NCBI GenBank assembly: GCA_037074765.1
Contig: JBAMDO010000143.1
Coordinates: 62,001 to 126,000, forward strand
Origin: Mansonella perstans
Taxonomy: Eukaryota; Nematoda; Chromadorea; Rhabditida; Onchocercidae
Length of the DNA: 64,000 bases
Direction: 5' to 3'
Each line of letters starts with the position of its first letter. Position 1 is the first letter of the stretch. The notes under the pieces were generated by a model that was given only the letters and a program-made list of their open reading frames with translations, searched no databases and was not told the origin of the DNA. The position numbers were made by a program, and so were the translations under genes. Below are positions 12,209 through 24,300 of the stretch, piece by piece.

Positions 12209-13171
12209 TCAGGAATCGTTGATAGTAACTTCTACATCAACACCGGGTTCGATCGAAATACTTGTAATTTGTTTCAATACATCACTTGGACTATGCATAT
12301 TGATCAGACGTTTATGAATCCGCATCTTAAATAATCAAATAGCTGTAAAACTTATTCCTTTTGCTTTAATTCTCTACAACTTCTGCAAGTAATAGAAAAA
12401 AAAAAAAAAAAAAAAAAAAAAACGAATTAGAACAGAAACTACATCGCCTTAGTCCTCAATGAAAAAGGCTGAAAAAATAAACCTGAAAGCGATCCCAAGT
12501 TTTTGAGCCTTCACCACAAGGTGTTTTACGTGTTGTGATACGAAGTATTTTCGTAGGCATCCGAATTGGTCCTTTCACAACAAGATTCTTTTCTTTCGCT
12601 CCATTGATAAGCTGCTCACAAACTATAATGATTTTATATGTGGAAAATTCCTCTTATAATCAACACTAAATCCAATCTGACATTTTATTCCCACTAACTA
12701 ATGTCTATATGATAAGTACAAAGAGAGTAAAATATATTAAAAACTACCTTTGCTGACCGAATGAACCCATACTTGACCTAATTTAATTACAACTGAACTT
12801 TTTCTCTCATTTCTACCATAAAAAGCTTCATTTCGATTTGATATCATTCTCCTTTGATAAAACGATTGCTTTCTACTTTGAGTTATTATATCGAATTCTT
12901 TATTAAAATGATCTAACACCTTAAATTACATCATTCTTTACCAATAACTCATTTGAAATAAAAAATGTTATGCCTTTCTCCAGTGAGTAAACGTTCTGCG
13001 AAGTGAGAGTGATACGAATACGATGTTCGGTGTTGTCAAGTGCAATAGGTTTTTCTGTTTTATACGGTACGCCAGCCTGAATACAATCAACCATTACGAA
13101 AAACATACGTGCAATATGTTACAGTATTTTTTAAAGTAAATTCAAGAAATACTATCAATCTAACTAACCAT
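12209..13171 (-). CDS. rps-20: 40S ribosomal protein S20 (uS10)
   Basis: Small-subunit ribosomal protein uS10. Four minus-strand exons join in phase to 120 residues, the family's usual length: 13169-13171 (only the ATG), 12974-13076, 12483-12622 and 12209-12325. The sequence follows the family closely: [17 protein letters not shown], then [34 protein letters not shown] and the C-terminal [23 protein letters not shown] replaces the more usual TSRNVK. Intron 1 falls directly after the start codon, which is common in ribosomal protein genes. Intron 2 appears to use a GC donor (GAGAAAG|GCATAAC) with a normal AG acceptor; no GT alternative restores the conserved EK-V-C junction. A TTGCATAG site 22 bases before the ATG could be the spliced-leader acceptor. 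The call is firm. Confidence 0.96.
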
Positions 13172-16100
13172 GTCGACAGATGATTGGATTTCGCTATGCA
13201 ACAATATACCACGATTCGCTACTTCCTTTTTCGAGTTTTTCTGTGTTCAATATCCAGAGCTAAAGACAAAATGCAATCATAACTAAGACAAAAATGCATA
13301 CGCAAAGAATACAATGCATCCTTCTTAACATGAACACATAACACTTTCTACATTAACAATATACTGCAAAATAAGCGTGAAAATCATAGAAAGTTGCATA
13401 TGCGAAAAACTGCTATTCTAATTAACTAAAAGGAATAAGTAATTGAAATATAACAGGAAATATTTCAAAAAATCTACACAAACATATACTGAACTTGTGC
13501 CAAAAATCCAAGATTAAATTATGGAAAATTTGAGATCAAATTACCGAAAATCCAAGATCAAATTACCGAAAATCTAAGATCAAATTACCGAAAATCTGAT
13601 TATATACTAGTTTATCCTTCCAACTCGATTTTATAACATATTTAGCAGAAAATACTTTTTTGTCATAAAAATGACAAATGCTTACATCTACAACTAAAGC
13701 ACGTATCTAAAAAATCCAAAACATAACCATGTTGTTCACAACCTAATTAATGCTTCTTAGAACGTGAAACCTGAAGCCTGAATGGTACCTTTTAACCACA
13801 AACTCACCCACCGTACGCCACGACACAACAATCCTAACATACACTGAATAAAATACCTGAAAAATACCGTAGCTATAATGGAGGCAAAGTGGAGTGAAGG
13901 AATAAGGTCGCATGAATTGCAGCACAAAATCGCTTGATTGGTATATCAGCCGGTTTATTCGTGTCTTCGTTCTTATTATTGTCATTTCATGATTTGTGAT
14001 TTCGCTATAATGAGAAATTAGATGATTATAATGACCCATTATAATAAATATAAACAATGTAAACAAACAATGCGTACATGTAAACAGTAAACAATGTGTA
14101 AACAGTAAACAGTAAACAATGCCTCATTTTTTGTCTGATTAAATACAGGTAGCATATTGGCAGGTTGTTTAAGAAAGTGGCGCATTATTTCATTGAAAAC
14201 TTTTATAAGCAAAGAAAATTTCGGAAATCAATGAAATTAAATTAGCTAATGTTGCACTGACAGAATAATTTTATTAGTTGGCATCTTTGCATTTTTAATT
14301 TTTATTAATTATAAAATCTTCACGACAACAAATAGTTCATTATTTTAACTTTTAATATATCAATCTCTCTTCAATTAATTTTTGTAGCTTTTTGTATAAT
14401 TTCTTTGTATTGCTCAATTAAACATTATATTATAAAAAAGATAAAATTGATTCAAGAATTTTCAATTGCAATGAACTATGAACTGTGAAAAGAGAAGAAA
14501 TAAAAATAGCAATCGTTAATTTCTATAATTCCTTACAATAACATAGACCAGAGAAACGTGAATGTTCAATTTTGTTTTTAGAAATTTACATATAAAAACT
14601 TTTAATTCCAATTGTTGATAAAAAGTTTTATTTCTTATTCATCAAATGTTTTTTCTTTATTTTTTTCTTTTTTTTTGCATAATTTGCAAAGAAATATCTA
14701 TGATAAAATCTATTCGATAAAGGATCATACGTGCATCACAATTTGGCAAACAGAAAAGATCTTTCACATTATGCAATGCTATTTGTTGAATTTCTAGTGT
14801 CCAGTAAATTTGAGGAGTGACCACTGAGACAAGGAGCATGTCCAGTCTATTTGAAATCATAGTCCACTATCTTGACGTCCTGTGCTTTTAAAGCTTTTTT
14901 AATAATAATGCAGTTGTAAAATTGAAAACATGAAAGTTTTTGTAGTGTTTAAAATTGGGGCGGATATTGTGACTCACTAAAATGCCAAAGACCTCTGTAT
15001 CCAGGCAACTGGAAGTTCTAAAGATCTGATTGATCTAACAAACAAACTTAACACTGAAGCGATTCTGAAAAATAGAGTAGTTTTGTCAAATAACATGAGC
15101 ACTATGCGTAAATGATATTAAATTAACCTTATCAAATATGAAGATAGTATTGTTAATGGACTTAATGGGAATTGAATATATCTAGAACTGATTACAAACG
15201 CAAATACTGGAAATTCTGACTTAACCATTAATCTTTGTTTCGGAAAACTGATCATGAAACAAATGGCTGGGTGATGAAAATTGAATTCTGTTAAACGAAA
15301 CTTCTATTAAATTAATTTCAAGCGATATCAGTAGAAAGCAAGATTCTGGGATGCAGAATCTTAGTTATTCTCGCAAAGAAACTCATGGCTTTCTCTTCCT
15401 TGAGATAAGAAATGACATCGTTTCAGTTACAACTTTGGAAAACATTTTTGAAGCCATATTTAGTAAAACAAATCCGAAATTTCTATTGGAATCTTGAAAT
15501 TTATAACCAAAATTTGGCTCTATACTCAAGATTTCACAAGGCTTTATTCAACGGTCGCTATTTACTACCTAGTAGTACAGATATGTGCTATCATTCATAT
15601 TATTTCACCAGATAAAATAGCAAAAAATGAATGCAAAAAAAAGAATGCGAATCGCTATTTATCTTTCAGTGCTTTGGGGATACCGATTTGCAGTTAAAGA
15701 TTTTTCTACGTAATTCGATTAATTTCCATTTTATTTTTTGCATTTATACAAAGAAATGAAAAAAAAAAAAAACCTTAATTGCAATCATTTGTTGTTATAA
15801 CCACTTGCTATGCCCGCGCTGCTTTAAATCAACTTTAAGAATTCACACCCAAAATATATCACATGCTTGATAAATGAATTCAGGAACTTTTTTTAAAATA
15901 CTTTGCCAACTTTCTAACTTCATTCAGTCCAAATATACTTGTAAGTAATCATAATACATCTAAGGCTATCTGTATACTACATTACTGCAACAGCTTTATT
16001 GGAATGATAATTAATTGGCTTACTGAACTGCATCCATTTGTTATAAATTTCTCATAAATTTTCAGGATTTCTCACCTTAGAAATTCAAAAATTCACAGTA

Positions 16101-16746
16101 GTGCTATTTATTCAATCATAAATAAGTCTAAATATATATTACACCATTTTCACATAGTTTCAATTTACAAGAAACCGGTTGAACCAATGCAGAAAACCGT
16201 CGTAATGAATCCTTTCCCAAACTAATCAACATCTTTTTCACTCATTTCACCAATCAGAAAAAATTGAATGCATCGTGTTATCAGTGATGCGGAAAACACG
16301 TTCGGGGCAGTAACTTCCAATCAGTTAATAAGTTAAAATTATTTCCAATACAAAGCAGTTTGCGATTACACCAGAGAAAATCTTCTTGTCCTTTTTGCGT
16401 CAATATCAGAAACATTATTTGCTGCCAGTTGTATCCGAAGCACTGGAAGACTCTATTCCTGATTTTCCAGGCTATCAGTGTAATGAAAAATCGAGGCGTT
16501 TTAAGCTTCTGATACTTCCTTCAAGCACTATGTATAAACTTTCCTTCTTGTCCTTGAGAATTTATTATGCTCAGACGATTTTCGGAATCATTCTTGCAAA
16601 TCAAAAGAACAGATTCGTGTCTCTCAGTAAAATTTACTATTCACAAAAAAATTCACTTTAGTAATTTCAGAAGTACAGAATGAACCATTCCGCCTTACAC
16701 CAGAATTATTCAAATTCACCACTTCTTTTATCTGTTTCAGAAAAGC
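13172..16746. other. Intergenic between rps-20 and the collagen
   Basis: Divergent spacer holding both promoters. It contains a four-copy 22-bp repeat and a cluster of AAACAGTAAACAATG-type repeats at about 14058-14120. Open frames at 13743-14066 (minus) and 16386-16661 (plus) have no recognised similarity and no convincing splice partners. Confidence 0.45.
13508..13595. repeat. 22-bp tandem repeat, four copies
   Basis: The unit is close to CCAAGATCAAATTACCGAAAA plus T, at 13508, 13530, 13552 and 13574. Copy 1 is the most diverged. It lies about 340-430 bp upstream of the rps-20 start codon. Confidence 0.9.
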
Positions 16747-17593
16747 ATGAAAACAGTGTTTGCTATGGCAACAACTGGTAGTGCCATTGCTATTTTACTT
16801 TCGCTAACATTTGTTGTACTTATTTTCCATGATATCAACGAGTTGTACATTAATGTAATGGTGCAGATGGAAATTCAAAGTAAGTTTTCAAGGGCATTTA
16901 AAAAACGAGGCAAAATACTGCATGGAAATACTGCTTCAATAATTTTAATACAGTACTCAATTCGAGTAAATTATGATTCTTTAGATGACGGCAGAGGATA
17001 CATGACGCGAAATTTGGTGAATATTTGGTGAATCAGGAAAAAATGGAAAACCCGGTGAAAAGGGTCTACCCGGACCAGAAGGTAGTGCTGGTCAAATGGG
17101 CCCTGACGGACCAGAGAGAAAGCCAGGCAAAGATGACAAGGATGGCAAACGCGGAACCGGACCACCAGGCAAAAAAGGACCAACAGGGCCACGTGGACCA
17201 GATGGTCTTAAAGGTGAAGATGGTAACGATGGAGAACCTGGACCACAAAGTGAACAAGGACCAGATGGTAAACCTGGTGCCAACGGATGTGACGGTAAAG
17301 ATGGAAAACTAGGCGCAGTAAGTAGGTGAAGTAAATTTTCTCAAAAATGAGCACGTAGTGCTTTCCAAATTCTTTTTTCGTGTTAGTATTTCTGAAATCA
17401 AATTGCAGGATTTTCCATCTGTTTTCAGCTTGGCATTGATGGATCGGCCGGGAAAGATGCACTCTACTGTCCATGTCCATCACGTACACAAAAAGGACCA
17501 GCAGCACAACCTACTCATGTTGCGCCGCAGAAAAGTCCAACAGCACTACAGGGTGGTTATGAAAAGGCAAAAAAAATGCATAAGAAACAATGA
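16747..17593 (+). CDS. Nematode cuticle collagen, possibly decaying
   Basis: Structural protein of the cuticle. Exon 1 (16747-16879) encodes a start of the cuticle-collagen N-terminal type: a hydrophobic membrane/signal segment (AIAILLSLTFVVLIFHDINE) followed by the onset of the conserved N domain. Exon 2 ends at 17317 and encodes Gly-X-Y repeats. Exon 3 (17429-17593) ends with the diagnostic DALYCPCPSR and a Lys-rich tail. Joined through an acceptor at 17037 this gives about 192 residues. Oddities: the N domain is cut short. A better acceptor at 16985 gives DDGRGYMTRN, like the usual ADDAW region, but hits a TGA one base out of frame with the collagen repeat. At three places Gly of a triplet is replaced (RKP, DKD, SEQ), changes that normally poison a triple helix, and Cys clusters before the helix are missing. 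It may be a pseudogene or a degenerate family member. The family call is firm; the functional status is not. Confidence 0.7.
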
Positions 17594-18328
17594 AGGAGTC
17601 AGGCCTATATTTTTTATAAAAATTTGCACTGTGTGTTTTTTGCAAGAGAAAAGAAGAAAAAAACCTGCATTCTTCTTTAACAATCTACATAAGCATGTGA
17701 TATCATTGCAATTTTTTTGGAGAAGTAACACGAAATATGCCATGAAAAAAAGATACATATAAATCGTTCAAATATTTAATTTCTGGAATGCAAACATAAG
17801 AAGAGCACAAACGAACAAAATTCCTGAACTATTCTAAATGTAGAAAATTTAATACAAGATTAATAAGCAACCTACAATAACCTTCAAACCAACTTTTTTT
17901 TGTGCACAGATTCTTTGTAATGACATCTACATAAAAAGTTATCATCGATGCGAAGATATGATTATTTTTGAAAAGTTCAAACTAATTACTATTGAAAAAG
18001 CAAGGACAAATTTTAGTACTCAAAAAGTACTGATTTTAGCGTCAAGTTATGCTGCTCTTTCTGAAAAACAGTTGAATACAAATCTCACTTCCGGATGCCT
18101 TACACCAGCCATTTAGAAGGCATACATTCCGTGCAATCACCGGCAAACAAGAAAATCGAGTGAATATGAGATCAACACAAGAATATACGGGAAAGCGAGT
18201 ATTAAAAAGTTTTTGATGTTTTGTTTTCTAACCAAGTTTTAAACTTTTTGTTCCACAAGTTACCTTAGCAGCAACGATTTCACAAAACTTACTGATAAAA
18301 AACAAATCAGACCACAAGTTTACCATAC
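17594..18328. other. Convergent intergenic spacer
   Basis: Separates the 3' ends of the collagen (plus) and the GON-4 homologue (minus). Nothing gene-like was seen. Confidence 0.5.
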
Positions 18329-21300
18329 CTACTTGCTACCAGTATTTTCCATACGTTCCAGAATGCTTAGCAAAAATGCTAACCTTTGCCTTAATTCATC
18401 AACAGGAATCTCCGGTAATTTCAACTGTGCTAATGCCAGTGTAAGATCTAAATCAGGCCCGTTTTGTTTATGGATATGCAGGATTTTTCGATCCTCTTCG
18501 ATCGTCCATTTCCTCTTTGAATTCATAACATCCGGATAAGGTAGGCTGCACTGAACAAATATTTCTCTGGGGCCAACTTTTTGTAAGGTATCCTCAGCTA
18601 TTTCAGCTTTTGATTCTGTAACATTGTCCAGTGAAATATGAGCACCACTTTCCGAATTTCCATCCAAATTTTCACCGGAATTAGCATTGTGATCTATTTC
18701 GACTAAACCGATATTATCATTCTCGGCAAAGTTATTGCTTTGTTTTATTTGAACTTCGCATTTATTTCGCTTTTTTCTCCTTTCAGCCATTCTAATTGAC
18801 TGTATAGGCCGTTTTCGAACAAATTGAGAAGTTGTAACACTCTTCCTTGGAGAAATAATGCTTGAAACATCATCTCGCCCTTGTACAGACGGTTGACTTA
18901 TATCTGATATCTCTCCCGAAGCTGTTTTCGATAACTTCTCAACCTCTACTTTATTCGGTATTTTGTTTTTACGTTTTTTTGCTCTTCTTGCTGGAAGTTG
19001 ACGACGTGAAGTAACTGGAGGAGTAATTTTCGTTTGCTTCCATTCTGCCACGACCTCATATAGCTTACCTCTAAAACATGTTAAATTTAAATTAAATTTA
19101 AAAACGGACATATTAAATTACTTTTTCGAATGAAATACCCTAGTTTGACGCTCCTACCTTTATTTTAACTTACGCAAAAAACGCAGCTTTAAAAAAAAAT
19201 CCAATGCAACAGCAGTTCATTAAGAAAATTCACTTTTTTTCAGTAAAGAGATTGCGCAAGAAGCCAATAAAAATCCCGGAACGCTGTTTCTCCGTCTGAG
19301 CACCAATCGCTGTCGTAAGATCGATATTTTCAAAAGGGGTATCGATTCTCCTCCAACTGCACAAATCAACATATTCAAAATCCATTACGGAATAACTGAA
19401 ATGCGTTTGAACATTACTATATTTATACTTCAAAAATCGTTCATCCTCCGTGATCCCAACTAATGACTTCAGCTGGATAATTCAAAGATATGATGAACAC
19501 TGCTGACTGGACGATCTACTGATTTCAATAAGAAACTCATTATGTAACAATAAACTTATAGCAACAGCAGCGAACTGAATAAAATAATAGTATTGAAATT
19601 ACTTAGACTGACAAATACGAGTTGGAATATTTTGCGAAATAACTTCCCATAACGGACCCTTATTACCAATCAGCTCGGACAAACGAGCCGTTAGAGCTTC
19701 ACAGGTACAATCGAATCCTAAAAATTAGTTCCTAATTGATTCCAAATAAAAGAGGAATTTTATGATATTTTTTGAAGACAATTTCTTTCCTCTTCGACGT
19801 CCCAGCAAATTTTTGCAAGTGAATAAAAAAATCTAAATTAGAAACAGAAAGGATTAATAGCAGTTAACAAAACAGACAAAAACCTTTCTTACCGAGATCA
19901 CGTACGTTACGAAATATAGTTCTTGCGGATAACCTCGTGTTCCCAAAAGATGTGAATGCCTATAAAAAAGTATTTGGTGAGATAAAAAAAAGCTAACAAA
20001 TAGATATAAATCATGAAAAATAAAAAATTTTTCAATCCTTTCTACCGAAGACGGGTTGAAGATTTCTCAAGAATACTTAATTGGCGACTCTAACAATAGT
20101 TTTATCTCCAAAAAGATTAACAGAGTACATTTAAACTAGAGTTACTGTAATCTATTTAGAAATAAGGAAACAGGAAATTCTCTATTTAATTCGCCCTACC
20201 AAAGAGTATATCAATTTAAATTTCATATAACCACATCCTTAACGCGAGATCAGATAAGGAATCGTATAGCGTATTTTGAGTTACAGAAAAACTTAAGTTT
20301 TAAAAAAAAACCTCGATATTATATATCATCTCCAAAGCATCACCATAAGCCTTACGAATCGGATTTTCAAGAACACTTGCTGGAAGTAAATTTTGTGGAA
20401 AGAGAAAAGAGAGTAAGAAATATATTGGCTCATGTTCCTCCTCGAAAATATTACGCATCCTTTCGAACATCTGAAATTCAAGCGATTTCGAGAAATCAAA
20501 TAGTGAAATTTCATCGAATTACAGTTCGGAATAAAAATACTTCATAAAACAAAAGAAATTAAGGCTACTCACCTCTGCACACATCGAACCTTCAGCGATC
20601 AACTCACAAAGAGCTCTTACTTTATCTTGATACATGAACATACGTTGTTCAAAATCGTTAAAAATGACATGTGCCATGCACTTTATTTGAAGTGCACGAT
20701 GCCGTGCATCAAGCATGCCATGCAGTCCATTTCTTACGCGATCTTTGCGAGTACGTGCACGTTTCCGTCGTTTCTCTTCATCCACAGGTTCATTTCCTTC
20801 TCCATCACTACCATCGCGCTAAAAACTCAAGTAAAAAATAGATACCATACAGAATTCTAATAATCTCAGTACAACATTATTTCCAGTCAAATAAAAATGA
20901 TCAAGATAATGAAATAATTCTTATGAAATATCTTTTGTTTATTTTGGAATTTAAAAGCAAAAAAGAATTCTTATCAATAAAACGAGCAATATAAAATGAA
21001 AACATACTTCTTGATCCCCAGGTAACTTGCTACCGTCTGCTGCATCGGTCGGTAACTGTTGTTCATCTCTGACACTTTCATTACTCTGACTTCCATTATT
21101 TGAAACGGTTTGCTCATTTTGTCCCTTTTGTGTCCCACTCTCTTCTTCATTATCTTGTGCAAAATGAGAGCCGCTATAGTGAACAGATTCAAGCATCCGA
21201 ATACAATTGGCAGCTGAATCGAATGGGACAGTTTGAGTTTTTATGTCATCCATGGTATTCTCATTAAAATTTAAGATTCGAGTCACCCCACTATGACTAC

Positions 21301-24300
21301 TGAAAGTTGTGAGATCACACTGAACAGCTTTATTTTTCATGCAGAACATCATTGGATTGCTGTAGTTGACTGAGTTTGTTGATGTCCATCTGAAATTTTT
21401 CACAATCAATTTTTCAAAATTCATTTGCAAAATAATATTTTCTAAAAAGTTTGCTTTAAAAACTCCATTAATATAATGCAGAAATAAAATGAAGATATTA
21501 ATCATACCTCACAGGATCAGAATATTCAGTATCTCCAATCGAAGTATTGGAAATCCACCTTCCTAAAAAAAAATCAGAGGCCAAGAGTGAATATTATAAA
21601 TTTCACAAAAAATCTCCATCATTAGGTGCTGCTCACCAGATTAACATGTTAATTACATAACTTGTATCTCAGTGAAGAAAACTCTCGTACATGAGAAATT
21701 TCTATATCAGAAAATGTGAATGGAATGTTTTATGTGTGAATTTCTGACTGCCTCCATAACTACAAAACTGATCGTAGAGACAATTTCTTAAAACTTTCAA
21801 CAAGTGCACTTGTCGCAAATTCCATAATGATATAATAAGAAACCTCAACGAATTGCAGGAAAAAAATTCCGAAATACCTTTCGTAACGCCATAAACTTCT
21901 TTACTTTTTTCCACAGCAGAACACGATGAAATACCACAATTCATTTCATTAGCAGTATGAAGATGCGAAGAAGCACCATCACAACAGTCATGTTTTATTC
22001 TTCGCGGCAATTGCTGGGAAATTGAACTTTTGAGATTTGGCAAAGATGATGAATCCAACACAAATCCTCCATTCGATATATTTGATCCCATGCTTCCATC
22101 CGTTTCATCAGTCATCTCAATCTCATATCGATCCGAATCAAGACTTTCTTCGCACTCATTCATATCTCTTACTTCAGTCGATGGCATCTTTTTGAACGGT
22201 GCGAGTCTAACTGGATTGATCGTACTAAGGTTTCTCACAAGATCTGCTGATTCTGCAAAATATAAGGCAGAGGGATTATTAGTCCATACTAAATTATGTC
22301 AAGCTCAAAAAAGACTAGAGAAAGAAGAAAAGAGAAGAAAATTAACCATAAACAATGAGTTTTTATAAAATATTTCACAATTAAAATAGTTACCATTCGC
22401 AGACGATATGATTGTTGAGTACTGTGATGAAGCTACTAACAACTCCCTGTCAATAGGTGACACCATCCTTGAATGATCCGAAATAGATGGCGATAACGAA
22501 CTCGTTCCTTCACACACTGGAGTGGACGCAAAGAGCAAAAGATTGCGAACAGCTGATGATGGGATTCCATCTATTCCGGTATTTTCTGGAAAAAGTTCTA
22601 TTTATAATTAATCTCACAATATTCACATTTTTGCAGGCTTACACACTTTCGTTTTGTGTGAGATCAGAAATGCAAAATTTCAAACCGCTGTCGATGGATG
22701 CAAAAGTAGTTTTCACTGGTCCACTTATATTAACGTTGTACCAAGTATGTTCAATTGGGCTGTTGTTAGCATTCAAAGTAATCGGTTTAGACGTTGCTTC
22801 CCCATCGAAAGTTCTCGGAACAGGGCTATGGTTTGAATCGAGCCGATCCTGTAAAGAATGACTATAGCTGAACAGTCATTTGAAAACAAAAAATAAGTTT
22901 AGGAAATTTTACTATGGTGACAAGGAATTCTAAGCAGAAAATGGGTCCAATCGAGAAAAAAATCGAAGACTAAATATTTTGCTAGCACAAACTATTCTAG
23001 AACAACTTGGTAAGATATTTTACCATCAATGTAGAATTCTTTTCATTAGTTGTCTTCACAAAAGTCAAACCATCCAGTGCAAGATTTTCATATTCTGAGT
23101 CACAGTGTTGTCTGTCGACTAGTTTCTGTAAAAAAGTTCAAATATTATTATTTCAGTCCAACAACTAAAAGAAGGTGCACTACTGAATATTGCGGATTCC
23201 ATGATTTAAAATTAATTTCACCAAAGAAACCTGAAGCCAAATAGGCTGGAGATGTCGCGGCCATAAATACGGAGGACCAGAAATCGCGGTTAATCTGTTT
23301 TCCAAAGGGAAAATCATGTTTACTGTATCTGTTTCAGCTCTCTGAAAATTTACTTCGCTAAAACTTTACATAAATTTTCTTTTCACACCTCTTAAAGAAA
23401 TCGTAATTTGCAGGAGACGTCTTCAAAATCATTTTTAAATTACAAGCAAAAATAATATCTTTACCACAAAAAGCGTGTGCACTGGTTGGTTGCTACAACG
23501 GAAATTCTTCAAATGCAACCGTATCTGTGACTGTGTTTTATTTGCCAATAAGTGCTGGTTGATCAGTGTATAACGTCTTCGTTTTCCAGGAAACTGCTTT
23601 AAATGAGAGAATTGGTATAAACCAAGGGCTAGAAGGCACTCTTCCTCTCGGATAAAATATGGATAAAATGTAGGAAACATCTCCATACGAACCTAAAATG
23701 TAATCTTTTCATAGCAAACAGAATACATCTTTCGTACTGAGTTCTCTATTTAAAAAAATGAAAAAGTCATACCTGTGGTAATAATTCAGGAAAAAGCAAC
23801 GCTCTACTTCGAGAAAGAACGAACATTGTTTTTGGTAACGGAAGTTGCACTGAAAATTCAAGATGCGACGAAACAAATCATATCTATCTTTTCATAAATT
23901 GTCCATATAATCTCGAAAATCTTTTTGTTCTAAAAACTTAACATACGTTTCCTGGACTTTCGCTGATGACAAATAAAATCATTAATAGATTCACATTCTA
24001 TTGCATCGTGGCACGTAGTTATACAAGCTTCCAAATTTACGACATTAAACAAAGAATGATCCGGACGCTCCAAACAGTAATCGTTCAGTTCGTTCTACAA
24101 CAACGATCTAATAAAGTTTTGTATAGAATGGTGAAAATAATTTTGTGCTGCTCACTGCACTGGAGGAAAAAAATGAATAAACTCCTCAAAATTAATGAAT
24201 GATGAAAATTTGGTCAGTGTCAACAAATTATCAAATAAGAATTTTGAAGTTAATTATAAATTTTTAAATTATAAAAAAAAGTGAAACTTACAATCATAAC

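Noticed and set aside
13743..14066. 107-codon minus-strand frame upstream of rps-20
   Set aside because: No recognisable domain, no splice context, and position within the presumed promoter.
17208..17507. Minus-strand frames opposite the collagen gene, including a Pro-rich one
   Set aside because: They are antisense shadows of the Gly-X-Y repeat.
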